Source: Calvatia gigantea
Lineage: Eukaryota; Basidiomycota; Agaricomycetes; Agaricales; Lycoperdaceae
NCBI GenBank assembly: GCA_025093985.1
Contig: JACAAK010000009.1
Span: 2,666,001-2,730,000, forward strand
Length of the DNA: 64,000 bases
Direction of reading: 5' to 3'
Numbering within the stretch: position 1 is the stretch's first letter; every line of letters starts with the position of its first letter. A model generated the notes under the pieces. The model was not told the origin of the DNA. It did no database searches and saw only the letters and a list, made by a program, of their open reading frames with translations. This document shows, piece by piece, positions 47,853 to 59,571 of this stretch. Position numbers and translations under genes: made by a program.

Positions 47853-50800
47853 ATGAATAGAGGAGCTAAGCCTCGAACTACCTCACCATGCCGAAATGGG
47901 GCAGGTGAAGGTAACAGGATTTCATTCGCGGACAACACGAGCATTCAACACATGTTCTCCGCGTTCCTTTGGCAGTGGCTAAACAGAAAATGGCACACCG
48001 TTCTCATACCTATACCACCACCTCGGTCTCCCAGCATGCCAGAGCCACCCGTGCGTTTATTGTTTTAACGAATGCACCCCTGACTGATCCTCCAGGTTGA
48101 CTCACTTGTTCCGCCTTTGTACCGCTCACCGAGCGGACAATCGGTGACAACGATTAGCACCTACCAAACCGCTCACTCCACGCTGCAGGACAGTGATATC
48201 CAGACTCTGAAGGGTGCACCGATTGTTGCGTGAGCATCGAGCGAAGGCGACTTATCGCAGCCCAAGCTAATGGTCTGTACGTCCAGTGTCATGGGCCCCA
48301 CTGGCGCTGGCAAGAGTACGGTAAGTCATTCACGAAACCTCGTCCCTCCGTTTCCCCGCTTTGACAGCTGTTCAGTTCGTCAAGATCGCAACCGGCGCAG
48401 GTCATGTCCAGATTGGCGATACGTTGGCCTCTTGTACACAGAAGATACAAATTGCTCAGTGTCGTAATCCATCACAAAACTCCGACATTCTTTTCATAGA
48501 TACACCAGGATTTGATGATACTTCGAGGTCAGATGCTGAGATTTTGGAAGAGATAGCGAGTTGGTTGCAGGAAACGTTGGGGAAAGCTTTCTATTCCATC
48601 ACTTCGTGTACTAATACGTTAGAACAGATATAAAGTTGGCATCAAGTTATCTGGTATTCTGTACCTCCATCGCATTACCGATAACCGCATGTCGAACACA
48701 CTTCTCCGAAACTTGGTCTTGTTCCAAAAGCTATGCGGGGGCGACGTTCTTTCCAATGTCACGTTGGTAACGACACACTGGGATCAACTTCAGGACGTCC
48801 AAGAAGGTGTCAGGAATGAGGAACAACTGCGTAACGATTATTGGAAACCCTTTCTTAAGGGCGGGTCGCAGACGTTACGATTCGAACATACTTTCGCCTC
48901 TGCGTGGAAGATAATCAACTCGCTTCCCTTGATCCAAATGCCGCTAGAGATTCAACGGGAGATGGTGGATCGAGGGAAACCTCTGGCGGACACTGCCGCT
49001 GGCCAATCCTTGGTTGGTTGGTTTGTCAGTGTCACTAAAGCGCTCAGGAAATTTATTCGCCGGCTTGAACGTCTCGTAAAGAAGGGGAAATCATCCGCAA
49101 TCGGTGGCGATGCCGAAGGTGCCAACCTCCAGAAAGCGTTAAGCGAGGCTAAGGCGAACCTGAAGGAAGTAAAGGAGCAACAGTCCCGGGTTTCAGACCC
49201 CGTGCGTTCTTCTAACTACCTACCGCTCTCTGACAATTGACTCCTATGACTCGTCACGACGATACATTCCTTAGAAGGCGTATGTTCAGTCAAATAAGAC
49301 CATTAGGTCACGCCTTAGTAGAAGGTTCAGTTCTCTCCGCGTAAACTCGGGTTCTGGGTCCGTCGATTCGATTTCGCCCAAAGTCTCGAGGAATGCCCTC
49401 CATGTGAGCACCTCGAACCCCTCCCCGAACAAGGTCCCTATCCTCGCACCCCCCCAACATCCACCGCCTGCGCCGGGGAACGATGGTGGCCCCACAAAGG
49501 TCGATGAAAACCTGCAACGACACCTTTGTGGCTTAGTTTCGGAAATTGCGCAAAACAAGAATTCTCGGATGGCCTTCTGTGGTGCTCTTTCAAATGGCGA
49601 GGGTGCTCGCGTCAGAGCACAGGCAGCAGCTGACTACTTGAATGCCGTAATGTCCACTCATCGGGTATTACACTGACGATGGCTGACTATCACATCCGTT
49701 AGATCCTTCGTAATGCAGGTACACTCAAGGAGAATGACAGGCCGAACGTTCTACGCCTGTTCTGTGAGCTTGCAAAATCAGCTGAAGTATATCCGAGATG
49801 TTATGTACTCGAGGGAATTTACATGGACGCCCATCCGTTTTGCCCAGGTGGTTTTGCTGATGTGCATAAGGGGAAATACGAAGGCGAGATGGTATGCTGT
49901 AAAGTGCTCCGTCTACCAGGAAATAACAGTCGCCATGCTAGCATTTTGAGGGTAAATTCCCTGCCACGCTCTGTCAGTTAGAACTGTTAACATATTGCCG
50001 CCCCCTTTTCTCCAGACATTCGCCAAGGAAATCGTGCTGTGGGCCCACTTATCTCACAAGAATATACTACCTTTCTACGGTGTATATGCTCTCGGGGACT
50101 CGATACAAAGAATCTCTCTCGTTTCTCCCTGGATGAGGAACGGAAATCTGCGACAGTACCTCCAAAACTTTCCCGACACCCGTCGGGTACCTCTTGTGAA
50201 TAACCTTTCTACAATCACTCAATTCACCCCAGACGCGGTACTCACCCCCCTTCGTAGGTTCAGGATGTCGCCGAGGGCTTGGTGCATTTACATGAGTCAA
50301 AAATAGTACATGGTGACTTAAAAGCGGTGTGTCTACGCTATAATCTCATTCGAACGAAATTGGTTAATGACTACATACAGGAAAATATTCTGGTATCAGA
50401 CGACGGACGCGCATTGATTACCGATTTCGGACTATCGTTCATCGCAATGAGCGTAGCAACTGGCTCCGGTCAGTCACCCACGGGAGGCACGACAAGTTGG
50501 ATGGCACCTGAGCTGCTTTCCGGGGCTACCTCTCCTACCAAGCCAACCAAAGAGTCGGATATATGGTCGTTTGGGTGCGTGTGCTACGAGGTACGTGTGC
50601 TATCCTTTGACCGCTTGTTGATATCTGACGATCGAGAAGATTTTCACGGGAAGACACCCATTTCACCATTGCGGACTTCCAGCCCAAGTTGTACTGGCTC
50701 TTGCTCAAGGAGAAGTGCCGCACCGACCAGAACCAGGAGACAATCTCGTTTGCGCTGAATTCGAGGACTGGACATGGGAGATGATGTTGGGTTGCTGGAA

Positions 50801-51083
50801 GAAACACACTCAGGATCGCTACACCGGGAAGGCGGTCCGAGACCTTCTGAAACTCAAGGGAATGTCGGGCAGACGCGTCGAGTCTTCGTACTTAAAACCT
50901 GGAGAAGCTTCGGCCCTCCAGAAAGCCATGAAGGCACAGTCAGACATTGTAGTCGATTACCAACTTGTGGAAAGTATACTAGAAGAGGTAAGTGGGAGAC
51001 CTTTGTGCCTGTCGACAACATGCGGCTCACGGCGTTTATTTTCGCAGTTTCTGAGCACTTTCAGGGAGGAGGTACAAAACTGA
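47853..51083 (+). CDS. GTPase–TKL kinase fusion, copy C
   Basis: A likely first exon (ATG 47,853, 47,951 or 48,036; all in one frame, ending MPEPP) splices to VDSLVPPLYRSPSGQSVTTI and TLKGAPIVA. Then VMGPTGAGKST (about 48,287), FVKIATGAGHVQIGD, DILFIDTPGFDDTSRSDAE, LSGILYLHRITDNRMSN, LVTTHWDQLQDVQEG, and helices PLEIQREMVDRGKPLADTAA and GWFVSVTKALRKFIRRLERL. A Ser/Pro-rich link leads to LCGLVSEIAQNKNSRMAFCG and RAQAAADYLNA. The kinase has LFCELAKSAEVYPRCYVLEG, FCPGGFADVHKGKYEG, CCKVLRLP, AKEIVLWAHLSHKNILPFYG, KIVHGDLKAEN, DDGRALITDFGLSF, TSWMAPELLSG, SDIWSFGCVCYE, IFTGRHPFHHCGLPAQVVLA, WEMMLGCWKKHTQDRYTG. The last intron has a normal GTAAGT donor and leads to FLSTFREEVQN, stop 51,081–51,083. 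Both domains look intact. Confidence 0.85.
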
Positions 51084-52185
51084 TTACTGTGGCCGAAGGG
51101 AGCATTCCTACACAGTGACATCACTCAGCCCCCCCCCCCCCCCCCCCGCGCTGTTCCGCGTCAGTAGTCAGCACTTGTAAACGTCAACACTGCAACGAGT
51201 TTTCAGCCACAAGGATAATGCCAGTTTGATGGTCTGGACTTCAACAAATTTGGAAATACAATGATACTATAGAAAGCTCCATAGCGCTTGCAGATATAAT
51301 ATCCATCTCTTCACTATTCTGCCCGCAGTTCCTTATGGGCGCCAGGGTCCTGCGCTACGGGAAATTCCGTACGGGTTCCATAACTGGTTAACCCATGGAC
51401 AAGGGCCCTCCTGTGGTCTGGGACAAGGGTTGGCTCTGACATGGAACTCTGGCGTTTAACTAAGGGCTTCTCTGCTCCCTTCCTGCTTATTCTGACGATC
51501 CGACGGCGACAAGTCTGGGTGATGTGTCAGTTGTCTCGTGGGTACCAAGGGAGACTGCTCTGTCCCGACGGACCAACAAGGCTGAGGGTCCGTACTCTCC
51601 AGTGCTGACAAGATACTGGCCAGCTGTTTACAAAACGTTTAGATCGGTGACGCAGTATCTCTTAGACTACAAGTCAACCCAAGCTTCTCCCATTACCGAG
51701 CACTTTTCCTACCTTCAGGCCTCAATCCTCCAATCTTTGACATTTGCCAGGACTCACACCGCCTTATCTCATCAGTGTTTGGGACCTCCGTTTTTGGAGC
51801 AGTAAGAGACGCCCAATCTATGAAAATGTGTAAACCTCAGCTTCTCCCGTCCCACATTAAGCGACCACATCGTGGTGAAAACGAGGCGGAAGGTGCAATG
51901 GACTAGTTTCGTCAGTCGCATACACCGCCTGACCCCCACGCGCGGTCTCCACATTCCTCCCCATGCCTTGATTCACAAAACGGAGGAGGGGCGTGTTGCC
52001 TCACCCCGGGGGGCACCATTATCTCTCTTAAACCCGTTTATCACCCCTAGTTACCTGTACGTTCGTCATTGCAATGACGTGCCCCCCGAACTGACAATCC
52101 AGGCTGTATTGCCCACCCCAACTTTGTCTCCTCTCTGAGCGGATACTCGGTGGCAACGACAAACACTTATCAAACCACTTCCTCC
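51084..52185. other. Spacer between copies C and D
   Basis: Starts with a poly-C run. From about 51,205 it matches the spacer before copy E (from about 58,725). A frame at 51,872–52,138 could be an N-terminal exon of copy D, but its counterpart before copy E is interrupted by a stop, so I do not count it as coding. Confidence 0.4.
51129..51147 (+). repeat. Poly-C tract, 19 nt
   Basis: An unbroken run of C follows the copy C stop codon by about 45 bases. It lies close to the left edge of the 7.5-kb direct repeat. Confidence 0.9.
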
Positions 52186-55092
52186 ATGTTGCAGAACAGT
52201 GATATGATTGTGAGGGGTATACCGATTGTTGCGTGAGTATTGAACGAAGGCTACTTAGTACCATGTAAATTGATCCTCCGTATTTCCAGTGTTATGGGCC
52301 CTACCGGTGCTGGCAAGAGCACGGTAAGTTGCTAATAAATACCCATGTCTCAACGTCCCATGCTGACCTCTTGTCAGTTCATCAGAGTCGCGGCCAGCGC
52401 AAGCGATGTCCAGATTGGTGACGAGTTGACCTCCTGTACACAAAAAATACAAGTCGTTCGCTGTCATAATCCAACCCAACACTCCGACATCCTTTTTATA
52501 GATACACCGGGTTTTGACGACACTATGAAGACAGATGCGGAGATATTGAGACAGATAGCAAGGTGGCTGCGTAAAACGTTTGAGCAGTCCTCTACTTTAT
52601 AGTCTTCGCGTTCATGGAGTATAATAGGTATCGAAAGGGCGTCAAGCTATCTGGCATCCTATATCTTCATCGCGTTACTGACAATCGCATGTCCGGAACG
52701 CGCCTCCGAAACCTAGCCTTATTCAAAAAGCTGTGCGGCGGTGATGCCCTTTCCAATGTCGCATTGATAACGACACACTGGGATGAGCTTCAGGACGTAG
52801 AAGAAGGTATCATGAGAGAGGAGCAGTTACGCAACGACTACTGGAAACCCTTTCTCGAACGCGGGTCCCAGATGCTACGATTCAAGCATAGTTTCCCCTC
52901 TGCGTGGGAGATAGTCAACTCGCTTCCTATGGTCCAGGCGCCACTGAAGATTCAACGAGAGATGGTGGATCAGGGAAAACCCCTCGCGGATACAACGGCC
53001 GGTCGATCCTTGGGCGGTTGGTTTGTCAGTGTCACTAAAGCACTCAGAGAGTTTATTCGCCGTCTTGAAAGTCTCGCCGGGGGGGCAAAATCATCCACGA
53101 ACCATGACGACAACGAGGGTGGAACACGTCGGAAAATGTTGAACGAGGCCAAGGCGAACTTAAAGGAAATGGAGAAGCAGCAGTCCCTGCTCTTAGACTC
53201 CGTACGTTCTTCTAATGAGTTAGCCCTCTCTGACAATTCTAACTACTCTGCTTTGCTATAATGATATATTTCAAAATTTCTCCGGTCAGCCAAACAAGAG
53301 TCTAAATCGGCGCCTGACTGGCGGGTTCGGTTCTCGTCAGGCAAATACCCAGCCGGTCGAAGCTACCCCATCCGAAGGCTCGGGGAACATGCTCAGCGAT
53401 GTTCCCTTTGACCCCTCTGCCTCCTTATCGAACGGGGTTCCGATCGTTTCTCGTTCCCAAAGTCGACCACCTGCATCAGAGAACGAGAATAGCTCCAGAA
53501 GGGTGGGCGGGATCCCGGAAAGCTTGCGACAGCGGCTTTGTGGATTGATGACGGAGATTGCATGGAGTAGGGATTCTCGGAAAGCTTTCGGTGACATTTT
53601 TTCAAAAGGGGAAAGGGTTCGCTCCAGAGCGCAGGTAGTGGCTGACTACTTAAATGCTGTACGCCCAGTCATTGAGTATCGTGCTGGTGTTGACTGACGG
53701 CCACATGCGCTAGATACTTCATGATGCAGGTATACTCAAGGAGGACGACAGGCCGAACATCCTGCGGCTGTTCTGCGAGCTTGCGAAATCGGCTGAAGTG
53801 TATCCGAGATGTTACGTCCTCGAAGGAATCTACATGGATGCCCATCCATTTTGTCCAGGCGGTTTTGCTGATGTGTATAAGGGGAAATACAAAGGCCAGG
53901 TAGTATGCTGCAAAGTGCTCCGTCTACCGGGCAGTGACAGTCGTCATGCTAGTATTCTGAGGGTAAGTTTCCTGCCACGCTCCGTTGGTGAGAATTATTG
54001 ATTGCCACCCCTTCCTCTCTAGACATTCGCCAAGGAAATTGTGCTATGGGCCCACTTGTCTCATAAGAGCATACTACCTTTCTACGGCGTATATGCTCTC
54101 GGGGACTCGATACAAAGAATATCTCTCGTTTCTCCATGGATGAAGAACGGAAATTTGCGGCAGTACCTCCAAAACTCTCCCGAGACCCGTCGGGTACCTC
54201 TTGTAAATACTCTTACTGCACCCGTCCAACTTATCCCCGACGCAGCACTCACCCTCTTGTAGGCCCAGGATGTCATCGAAGGCTTGGTGCATTTACACGA
54301 GTCGAAAGTAGTACACGGTGACTTAAAAGCGGTGTGTCTATGTTGTGGTCGCATTTGAACGGAATTCATTAATAATTGTCTGCAGGAAAACATCTTGGTA
54401 TCAGACGACGGACGGGCACTGATCACCGATTTCGGGCTATCACTCATCGCAATGAGTGTAGCAACTGGCTCTGGTCAATCACCAACGGGAGGCACAACGA
54501 GTTGGATGGCACCTGAGCTGCTTTCTGGGACTAGCCCTCCTGCCAAGCCGACGAAAGAGTCAGATTTATGGTCGTTTGGCTGCGTGTGCTACGAGGTACA
54601 TGTATTTGTCCCTTGACCGCTTATTGATATCTGATGATCGAAAAGATTTTCACGGGGAGGCACCCGTTTCACCATTACGGATCTCCACCTCAAGTCATAA
54701 TGGCTCTCGCCCGAGGAGAGATGCCTCGTCGACCAGAACCGGAAGACGATCTCGTTTGCGCTGAATTCGAGGACTGGACATGGGAAATGATGTTAGAGTG
54801 CTGGAAGAAAAACCCTCAGGATCGCTACACTGGGAAGGCGGTCCGAGACCTTCTGAAACTCAAGGGCATACCGCACGAACGCGAAGAGACTTCAAATTCA
54901 CAACGCGGAGAAGCCTCGGCCCTCCAGAAAGCCATGAAGGCGCAGTCAGACACTGTAGTCGATTACCAACTTGTGGAAAGTATTCTAGAAGAGGCAAGTC
55001 GGAGACTGGTGGCCTCGTTGGCAACATGCGGCTCACGATGTTTGTTTCCACAGTTTCTGAGCACTCGCAAAATAGAAAAGGCACACAACTAA
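52186..55092 (+). CDS. GTPase–TKL kinase fusion, copy D
   Basis: Probable start ATG 52,186 (MLQNSDMIVRGIPIVA), spliced to VMGPTGAGKST near 52,291. GTPase part: FIRVAASASDVQIGDEL, ILFIDTPGFDDTMKTDAE, GILYLHRVTDNRMSG, LITTHWDELQDVEEG, then APLKIQREMVDQGKPLADTT and VSVTKALREFIRRLESL. Link with LRQRLCGLMTEIAWSRDSRK and VADYLNA. Kinase: GGFADVYKGKYKGQVVCCKV, EIVLWAHLSHKSILPFYGVY, KVVHGDLKAEN, ALITDFGLSLIAM, TSWMAPELLSG, SDLWSFGCVCYE, HPFHHYGSPPQVIMALARGE, MMLECWKKNPQDRYTG. The final intron (about 54,994–55,053, 60 nt) starts GCAAGT, not GTAAGT. It is free of stops and in frame, so it may be spliced as GC–AG or read through. The stop is at 55,090. All core residues present. Copy E is its closest relative. 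Confidence 0.84.
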
Positions 55093-55261
55093 ATATCGTG
55101 GCTGGAAGGGTGTTCCTCCGCTGCGTAGTCCTAACATTTCTTTTACTCCTCTTGCACGCGCATTAGTAGTCAGCAGTGACTCTACCACTAGATTGTTTTA
55201 GCCGTGATCATCCAAATTAACCTATTGTTTGAATCCATTCATTTTTCATGACAGGGTAGGT

Positions 55262-55267
55262 CACGTG
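55262..55267. promoter_or_regulatory. CACGTG E-box upstream of gene X1
   Basis: Lies 78 bases before the ATG in the context GGTCACGTGG. The same context is kept 77 bases before X2. Confidence 0.45.
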
Positions 55268-55344
55268 GTGAGTTATTTTTAGCAAAACCAAATTACATCA
55301 ACGCCGAAACACACTGGTTGCCTTCAAATTTATCTCGAACCACA

Positions 55345-56791
55345 ATGTCACATACACATGAACTCACCGAGTACACGTCCAAGCCGCCAGAATCTACATC
55401 CTCCTCTATCGACAACGCCCTCTTTCTGGAACGTCTAGACACATTTATACAAAAATCACTAGGAGATATCAAGGCTTTTGCGCAGAGGGAATCGAGAACT
55501 TACGAAGAGGTGGAAATGAATCATGTTGAACGTGACACAGACTTAACCTTTGATAAGGGCTGCATTTCCTTGTATTTCGTCTGTTTCTTCGACTGCGTCC
55601 TTTAGATAAGACGATACGTCGCTGAATGGCATGCCAAGTCGTTGTTTGGTGTGGGTGATTCGAGAGAAGAGGGTGTAATGGGTGGGGTGGCACTAGAGGA
55701 AAAACTCACACGAGGTTCGTACTCTCGTTTGCTTATGTGGCGGGCATTTCGGTAACACGTTCTTTTAGTTCATAGTATCCTCATGGAAACCTCTAAGGTG
55801 CTTGAATCTCTAGCGGACGTGGCGGGCGTTCAGTCCTTCTTACTTGCCGTTGACCCACACAACCCTCAAGACATGGGATTTTTGGGAGGTTCCCTTATTG
55901 GACGTGAATATTATCGCGGTTTGCGAGGTGGAGGAACAGCGGGCGCTGGTTCCTTCAAAGCTTACGCACAGAGGCGGGTGCCATCCACATCGCGGGACGA
56001 GGTCCATACTCAGGCACCTTCTGTGCACCCAAGTCCTGCCGCGCTTCCGGCTGTACGTTCATCACGACAGGTAAAAGTGGATTTATATGAGGTTATTCGT
56101 TCACAGTTGAGGTATGTCCCTAACAGTGTCGTGATCTCTACCCACTCCACTCAGAATCTAATGCAGGAAAGTCAGTGGTATCCGAAAAGCAGAGATGAAA
56201 TGGACGAATCCGGAGCGACTGAGTTTGTATGGTGTGTGCATGATTGGCTGGCCTTTGGATATCCCAGCAGCGAATCCATCCAGCTTGAAAGCAAATCAAA
56301 ATCAAAGATTATTGGAACTGATAGAGCAGGGTGGACTGAGATTTGAAAAGACGGCAATTATTGGATTGGAAGAACCAGCACCGCTTGAAGCTTCGCAAAG
56401 CACGTCAGACGCTGCTGCGGAAGATTTTTCGTGGGCGCTGGATGGTGATGCAGGTGGAGGTATGACATCGGGTGGGACCTCTGGAACGAAGACCGCAGCC
56501 GCAAAATCGATTCAGGCTGACGGTCCTGCCGCGCCTTTGGATCCTGCGTCAGATCCGATGCTGTCAGATTCTGGTGACGTATTTCCTGCCGAGGAAGACA
56601 GCCTAGGGAACGTGGTTTCTTGGAAGAAAGATGGGGTCGATGATCTTTTGACTGCGGAGGGTAGTACAGGGTTTGATGAGTACGGGTTTCAGGTAGAACC
56701 TTGGAATACGATGATGTCAGTAGAAAGCCCCATCGAGCCGAGGCGAGCGCGCAAACGAGCGCGGAGCTCTGAGTCTGGGGCCGACAGTTAG
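55345..56791 (+). CDS. Hypothetical protein X1 with basic C-terminal signal
   Basis: Not assigned to a named family. Start MSHTHELTEYTSKPPES, then FLERLDTFIQKSLGDIKAFA and an intron that removes the stop at 55,603. Next come RRYVAEWHAKSLFGVGDSRE and GGVALEEKLTRGSYS. A 42-nt intron with donor GTTTGC and acceptor TTTTAG, which would also contain the one 1-nt indel against X2, leads to HSILMETSKVLESLADVAGV, QSFLLAVDPHN and GREYYRGLRGGGTAGAGSF. After another intron comes SNAGKVSGIRKAEMKWTNPE and VCMIGWPLDIPAANPSSLKA; the latter resembles a motif in many agaricomycete hypothetical proteins (GWP, then PSxL). The C-terminal part is acidic and Gly/Ala/Ser-rich and ends with RRARKRARS, a likely nuclear signal. 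Function unknown; a nuclear role is inference. Confidence 0.65.
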
Positions 56792-56974
56792 GGGTAGTCT
56801 GCATGTAACTGAATATAAACTTAGTTGATGGCAGAAGCGTTCGGGTTAGCCTTGTCCACAGGCCATCCGCCTCTGTTTCGCTGCAAACGTCCCCTATTCT
56901 CTAATATTTTCGAGCATCTTTTCGTTAGTATCTCCATCGTTCAATTGTCCTTATCGTGCCTGATCTTGGCCTGT

Positions 56975-57412
56975 GCCACTCAGCACTTCGGCGCCTACAG
57001 ATCCTCGCGCCACTAATTTCTTCCCAGTTGCAGATGGAATTCTGGCGAATGAGCTTTTGGGGGAGCTAGAGCCGACCGACACACAGTGGTTGTGTGCTGG
57101 AGGATTTGTTACAGAGACGCAGACGTTCTATGTCATCACCGAAGATGGAAAGTCTGTAATGTGTCAGGTAATACATTCTGCCGTAGGGTAAGTGCGACAT
57201 TTTAGTGTAAGTTTCATCGATTCTGCAGGCTAATTCCTCTATCATCTTTCAGACTGTGGTACCCGACTATCTAGTTCACGTGCAAGGTCTATGATTCAAA
57301 GACGGGACAGCAGATCTGGAAGTCCATCAATGTCAACAATTTTGTTACTCCACCGCCTGAGCTCGATAAACAGTCAAGCAAAGCAGACGAATTTTCCGTC
57401 ACACAATGCAGG
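56975..57412 (+). pseudogene. SVF1: Truncated SVF1-like gene fragment with a nonsense codon
   Basis: The first exon reads APTDPRATNFFPVADGILAN, then LEPTDTQWLCAGGFVTETQT and FYVITEDGKSVMCQVIHSAV, the N-terminal part of Svf1 (yeast survival factor 1, a lipocalin-like protein). A normal intron (GTAAGT…TTTCAG) leads to LWYPTI, where TAG stands at about 57,270 in place of the expected Gln codon, then FTCKVYDSKTGQQIWKSINV and NNFVTPPPELDKQSSKADEF. Similarity stops near 57,412 and foreign sequence follows, so about two thirds of the gene is absent. No upstream start exon with an SVF1 N-terminus is seen. Confidence 0.75.
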
Positions 57413-59571
57413 ATGTTGACTCGCTCACTGCTGGTGATGCGTTGTGACGCACAGTGAAGTGGAACAGCACTGAGAGCATGACAGTACCGGGCGCCATCGA
57501 TGTCGTGGACAAAGTCATAGCATGAGTGGACAGGGCTGGGTGAGCAGGGGTGGGCGGGCCTCGAGGAAAGGGCCGGATGTGGGGGGGCAGCAAGCAGTAC
57601 AGTGGCGAGAAGTAGCAGCGCAGAGCAGGCCAGGGCAGAGGAGGGAGCGGGGCCTAGCGGGGAGGAGCGGGACGAAGCAGGTGAGGAGGGATGTGGGTAG
57701 TCACAAGTGGTAAACCAGTTGTCGGTCATGGTAGAGCGGAGTGAGCGGAGGGGCGATGAATCGATGAAGATTGGGGGTATTTGACTCGCTCTGCCAGAGG
57801 TTGTCCGAAGCTGGTGTAGCTCCCCACTAACCGCCCGGGAACCGTGGCCCCCCCGGAGCATGTCGTTGGAGGAGCCCAGGTCCTCAAGCTCTGTTGCGAT
57901 TGCTGTCTTCCCTACTAAACATTTAGTGGGAGGTCCTTGAGTCGCCAGACGAGTCCTGCTTCATATGGGACAGTGTTATATTTTGCAGCTCCTTGCCTAA
58001 GCCGAAGAAGAGGTTCGGCCTTGTCACGGTCCAGCGTGAGGGAGTGTGACTCTTGAAGGGGTTTTCTTGAGAAAGACCAGACCATAATTTGAGTGCTTGG
58101 ATTGTTGAGAATGGAGGGTGGCTAAGAAAATTGGGATGAACCAGAAGGCAGGGGCAACTTCCCCAAACACGTCGATGAGGCAAGGGAAAAGGAGCTGGTC
58201 CGACGTGACTGTGACTACTAAGAAAGACTACAGTCTGCTGCCATCACCCGCAACCGCTCAATACTCGGCACTAAGCTTCACCAATTGGGAAGGCTTCAGG
58301 ACATGCCGAAATGTGGGAACGTGATGATTGGAGACCTTAGCACTTGTGTGCTGTGTGTAGTGTCAGTGCACCACCCCTCGTGCGTCGAAGTGTGCGGGAA
58401 TTTGGAGGGACGAGTGAGGAATGTGTCGGGTGTAAGTTATTTCTTTCTCAGGGACGCCTTCCTTTTCTCACCAACATGAAGGTATGCCCCACATATCGCT
58501 CTTTGTTTCCTTCTTACCCTTTTATGTAGTTCCCACCAGTACCTGCATGTGTTCTAGTGTAGGGGCGGACTGCTTTCATGCACCGCCTTTAATTGATGAT
58601 TTAACAAAAAAAAAAAAACAAAAACAAAAACAAAGAAAAAGCCATCACTCATTCCTCGCAAGTGGCAGACTACTAAAATATCAAGTATCCGATAGTTGCC
58701 TTGGAAAAACAACAACAACGATCTTTTACCACGAGGATAATGCCAGCTTGATGAGATAGGTTTCAACAATTTTGGAAATGTAACGGAAAGCTCCATAGCA
58801 CTTGCAGATATGTATAAGATCCATCTCTTCACCATTCCGCTCGCAGTTCGCTCTGGACGCCAAGGTCGTGGGCCACAGGTATTCCGTGTTTCATCAACCA
58901 CGGACGGGGGCTGTTTGTATAGCGCCCTGGCGTCCAACCAAGCGCTTCTCCACTCCCTCCCATTCAGACGATCCGGTAACGACAAGTCTGGATGATGTGT
59001 CAATTGTCCCGTGGGTAAAGGGGAGACTATATGTTTCAACTTTCGACAGGCCTGCGAGGCTTTCGTGCTATCCAATGCTAACAAGATAAGACTTGCTAGC
59101 TGTTTACAAAACGTTTGTTTTTTCCAAGTTTTGCAAGTGGCAAGGATAATTTCTAGATCGATGACGCATTATCTCTTATACTACGTCTCAACGTTACGCA
59201 AACCTCAGCTTCTCCCGCTCACATAAAATCGTTCCCATCGTGGTGAAAATGAGGCGGGGAGTGCAATGGACTGGTTTCGTCAGTCGCGCACACCACCTGG
59301 AGGCCTGATCAAGATCGACCCTACGCACGGTCTTCACGTTCCCCCCTATGCTTTGAATTACAAAACGGGAGAAGGGCATATTACCTCGCCTCGGGATACA
59401 CCATCGTCTCTCTTAAACCCCGTTTATCCCACCTCTGAGTTACTTGTACGTTCTTTGTTGCAAATGGCGTGCATCCCTGGCTGATAAGCCAGGCTGAGTT
59501 ACCCACCCCAACTTTGCCCCACCCTCCGAGTTCGACGGCAGCTGACTAGCACTTACCAAACCGCTCCCTCC
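57413..59571. other. Spacer with G-rich stretch, then the right unit's 5' flank
   Basis: 57,520–57,700 is strongly G-rich on the plus strand. No gene is supported up to 58,700. From about 58,725 the sequence repeats the spacer before copy D. Confidence 0.4.
58605..58640 (+). repeat. A-rich tract with AAAAAC repeats
   Basis: A homopolymer run of A followed by AAAAAC units. It lies about 90 bases left of the edge of the second 7.5-kb repeat unit. It could be an old poly-A tail, but no retrotransposon body is seen next to it. Confidence 0.7.

Larger units (their letters stand above)
51205..56546 (+). repeat. Left unit of a long direct repeat (spacer, copy D, gene X1)
   Basis: Colinear with 58,725–64,000, offset about 7.5 kb. 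The left edge is near AAGGATAATGCCAG at about 51,213. Similarity covers the spacer, the whole GTPase–kinase gene and the following hypothetical gene. The right edge is not visible because the second unit runs off the window. Confidence 0.8.

Noticed and set aside
51872..52138. Possible N-terminal exon of copy D
   Set aside because: The matching place before copy E has an early stop (59,308 region), so the frame is not conserved.
57289..57861. 190-codon minus-strand frame rich in Ser, Pro and Ala
   Set aside because: Its composition reflects the G-rich plus strand, and it overlaps the SVF1 fragment in antisense.
58605..58640. A-rich tract as a LINE or processed-gene tail
   Set aside because: No reverse transcriptase, intron-free gene copy or target-site duplication is visible beside it.
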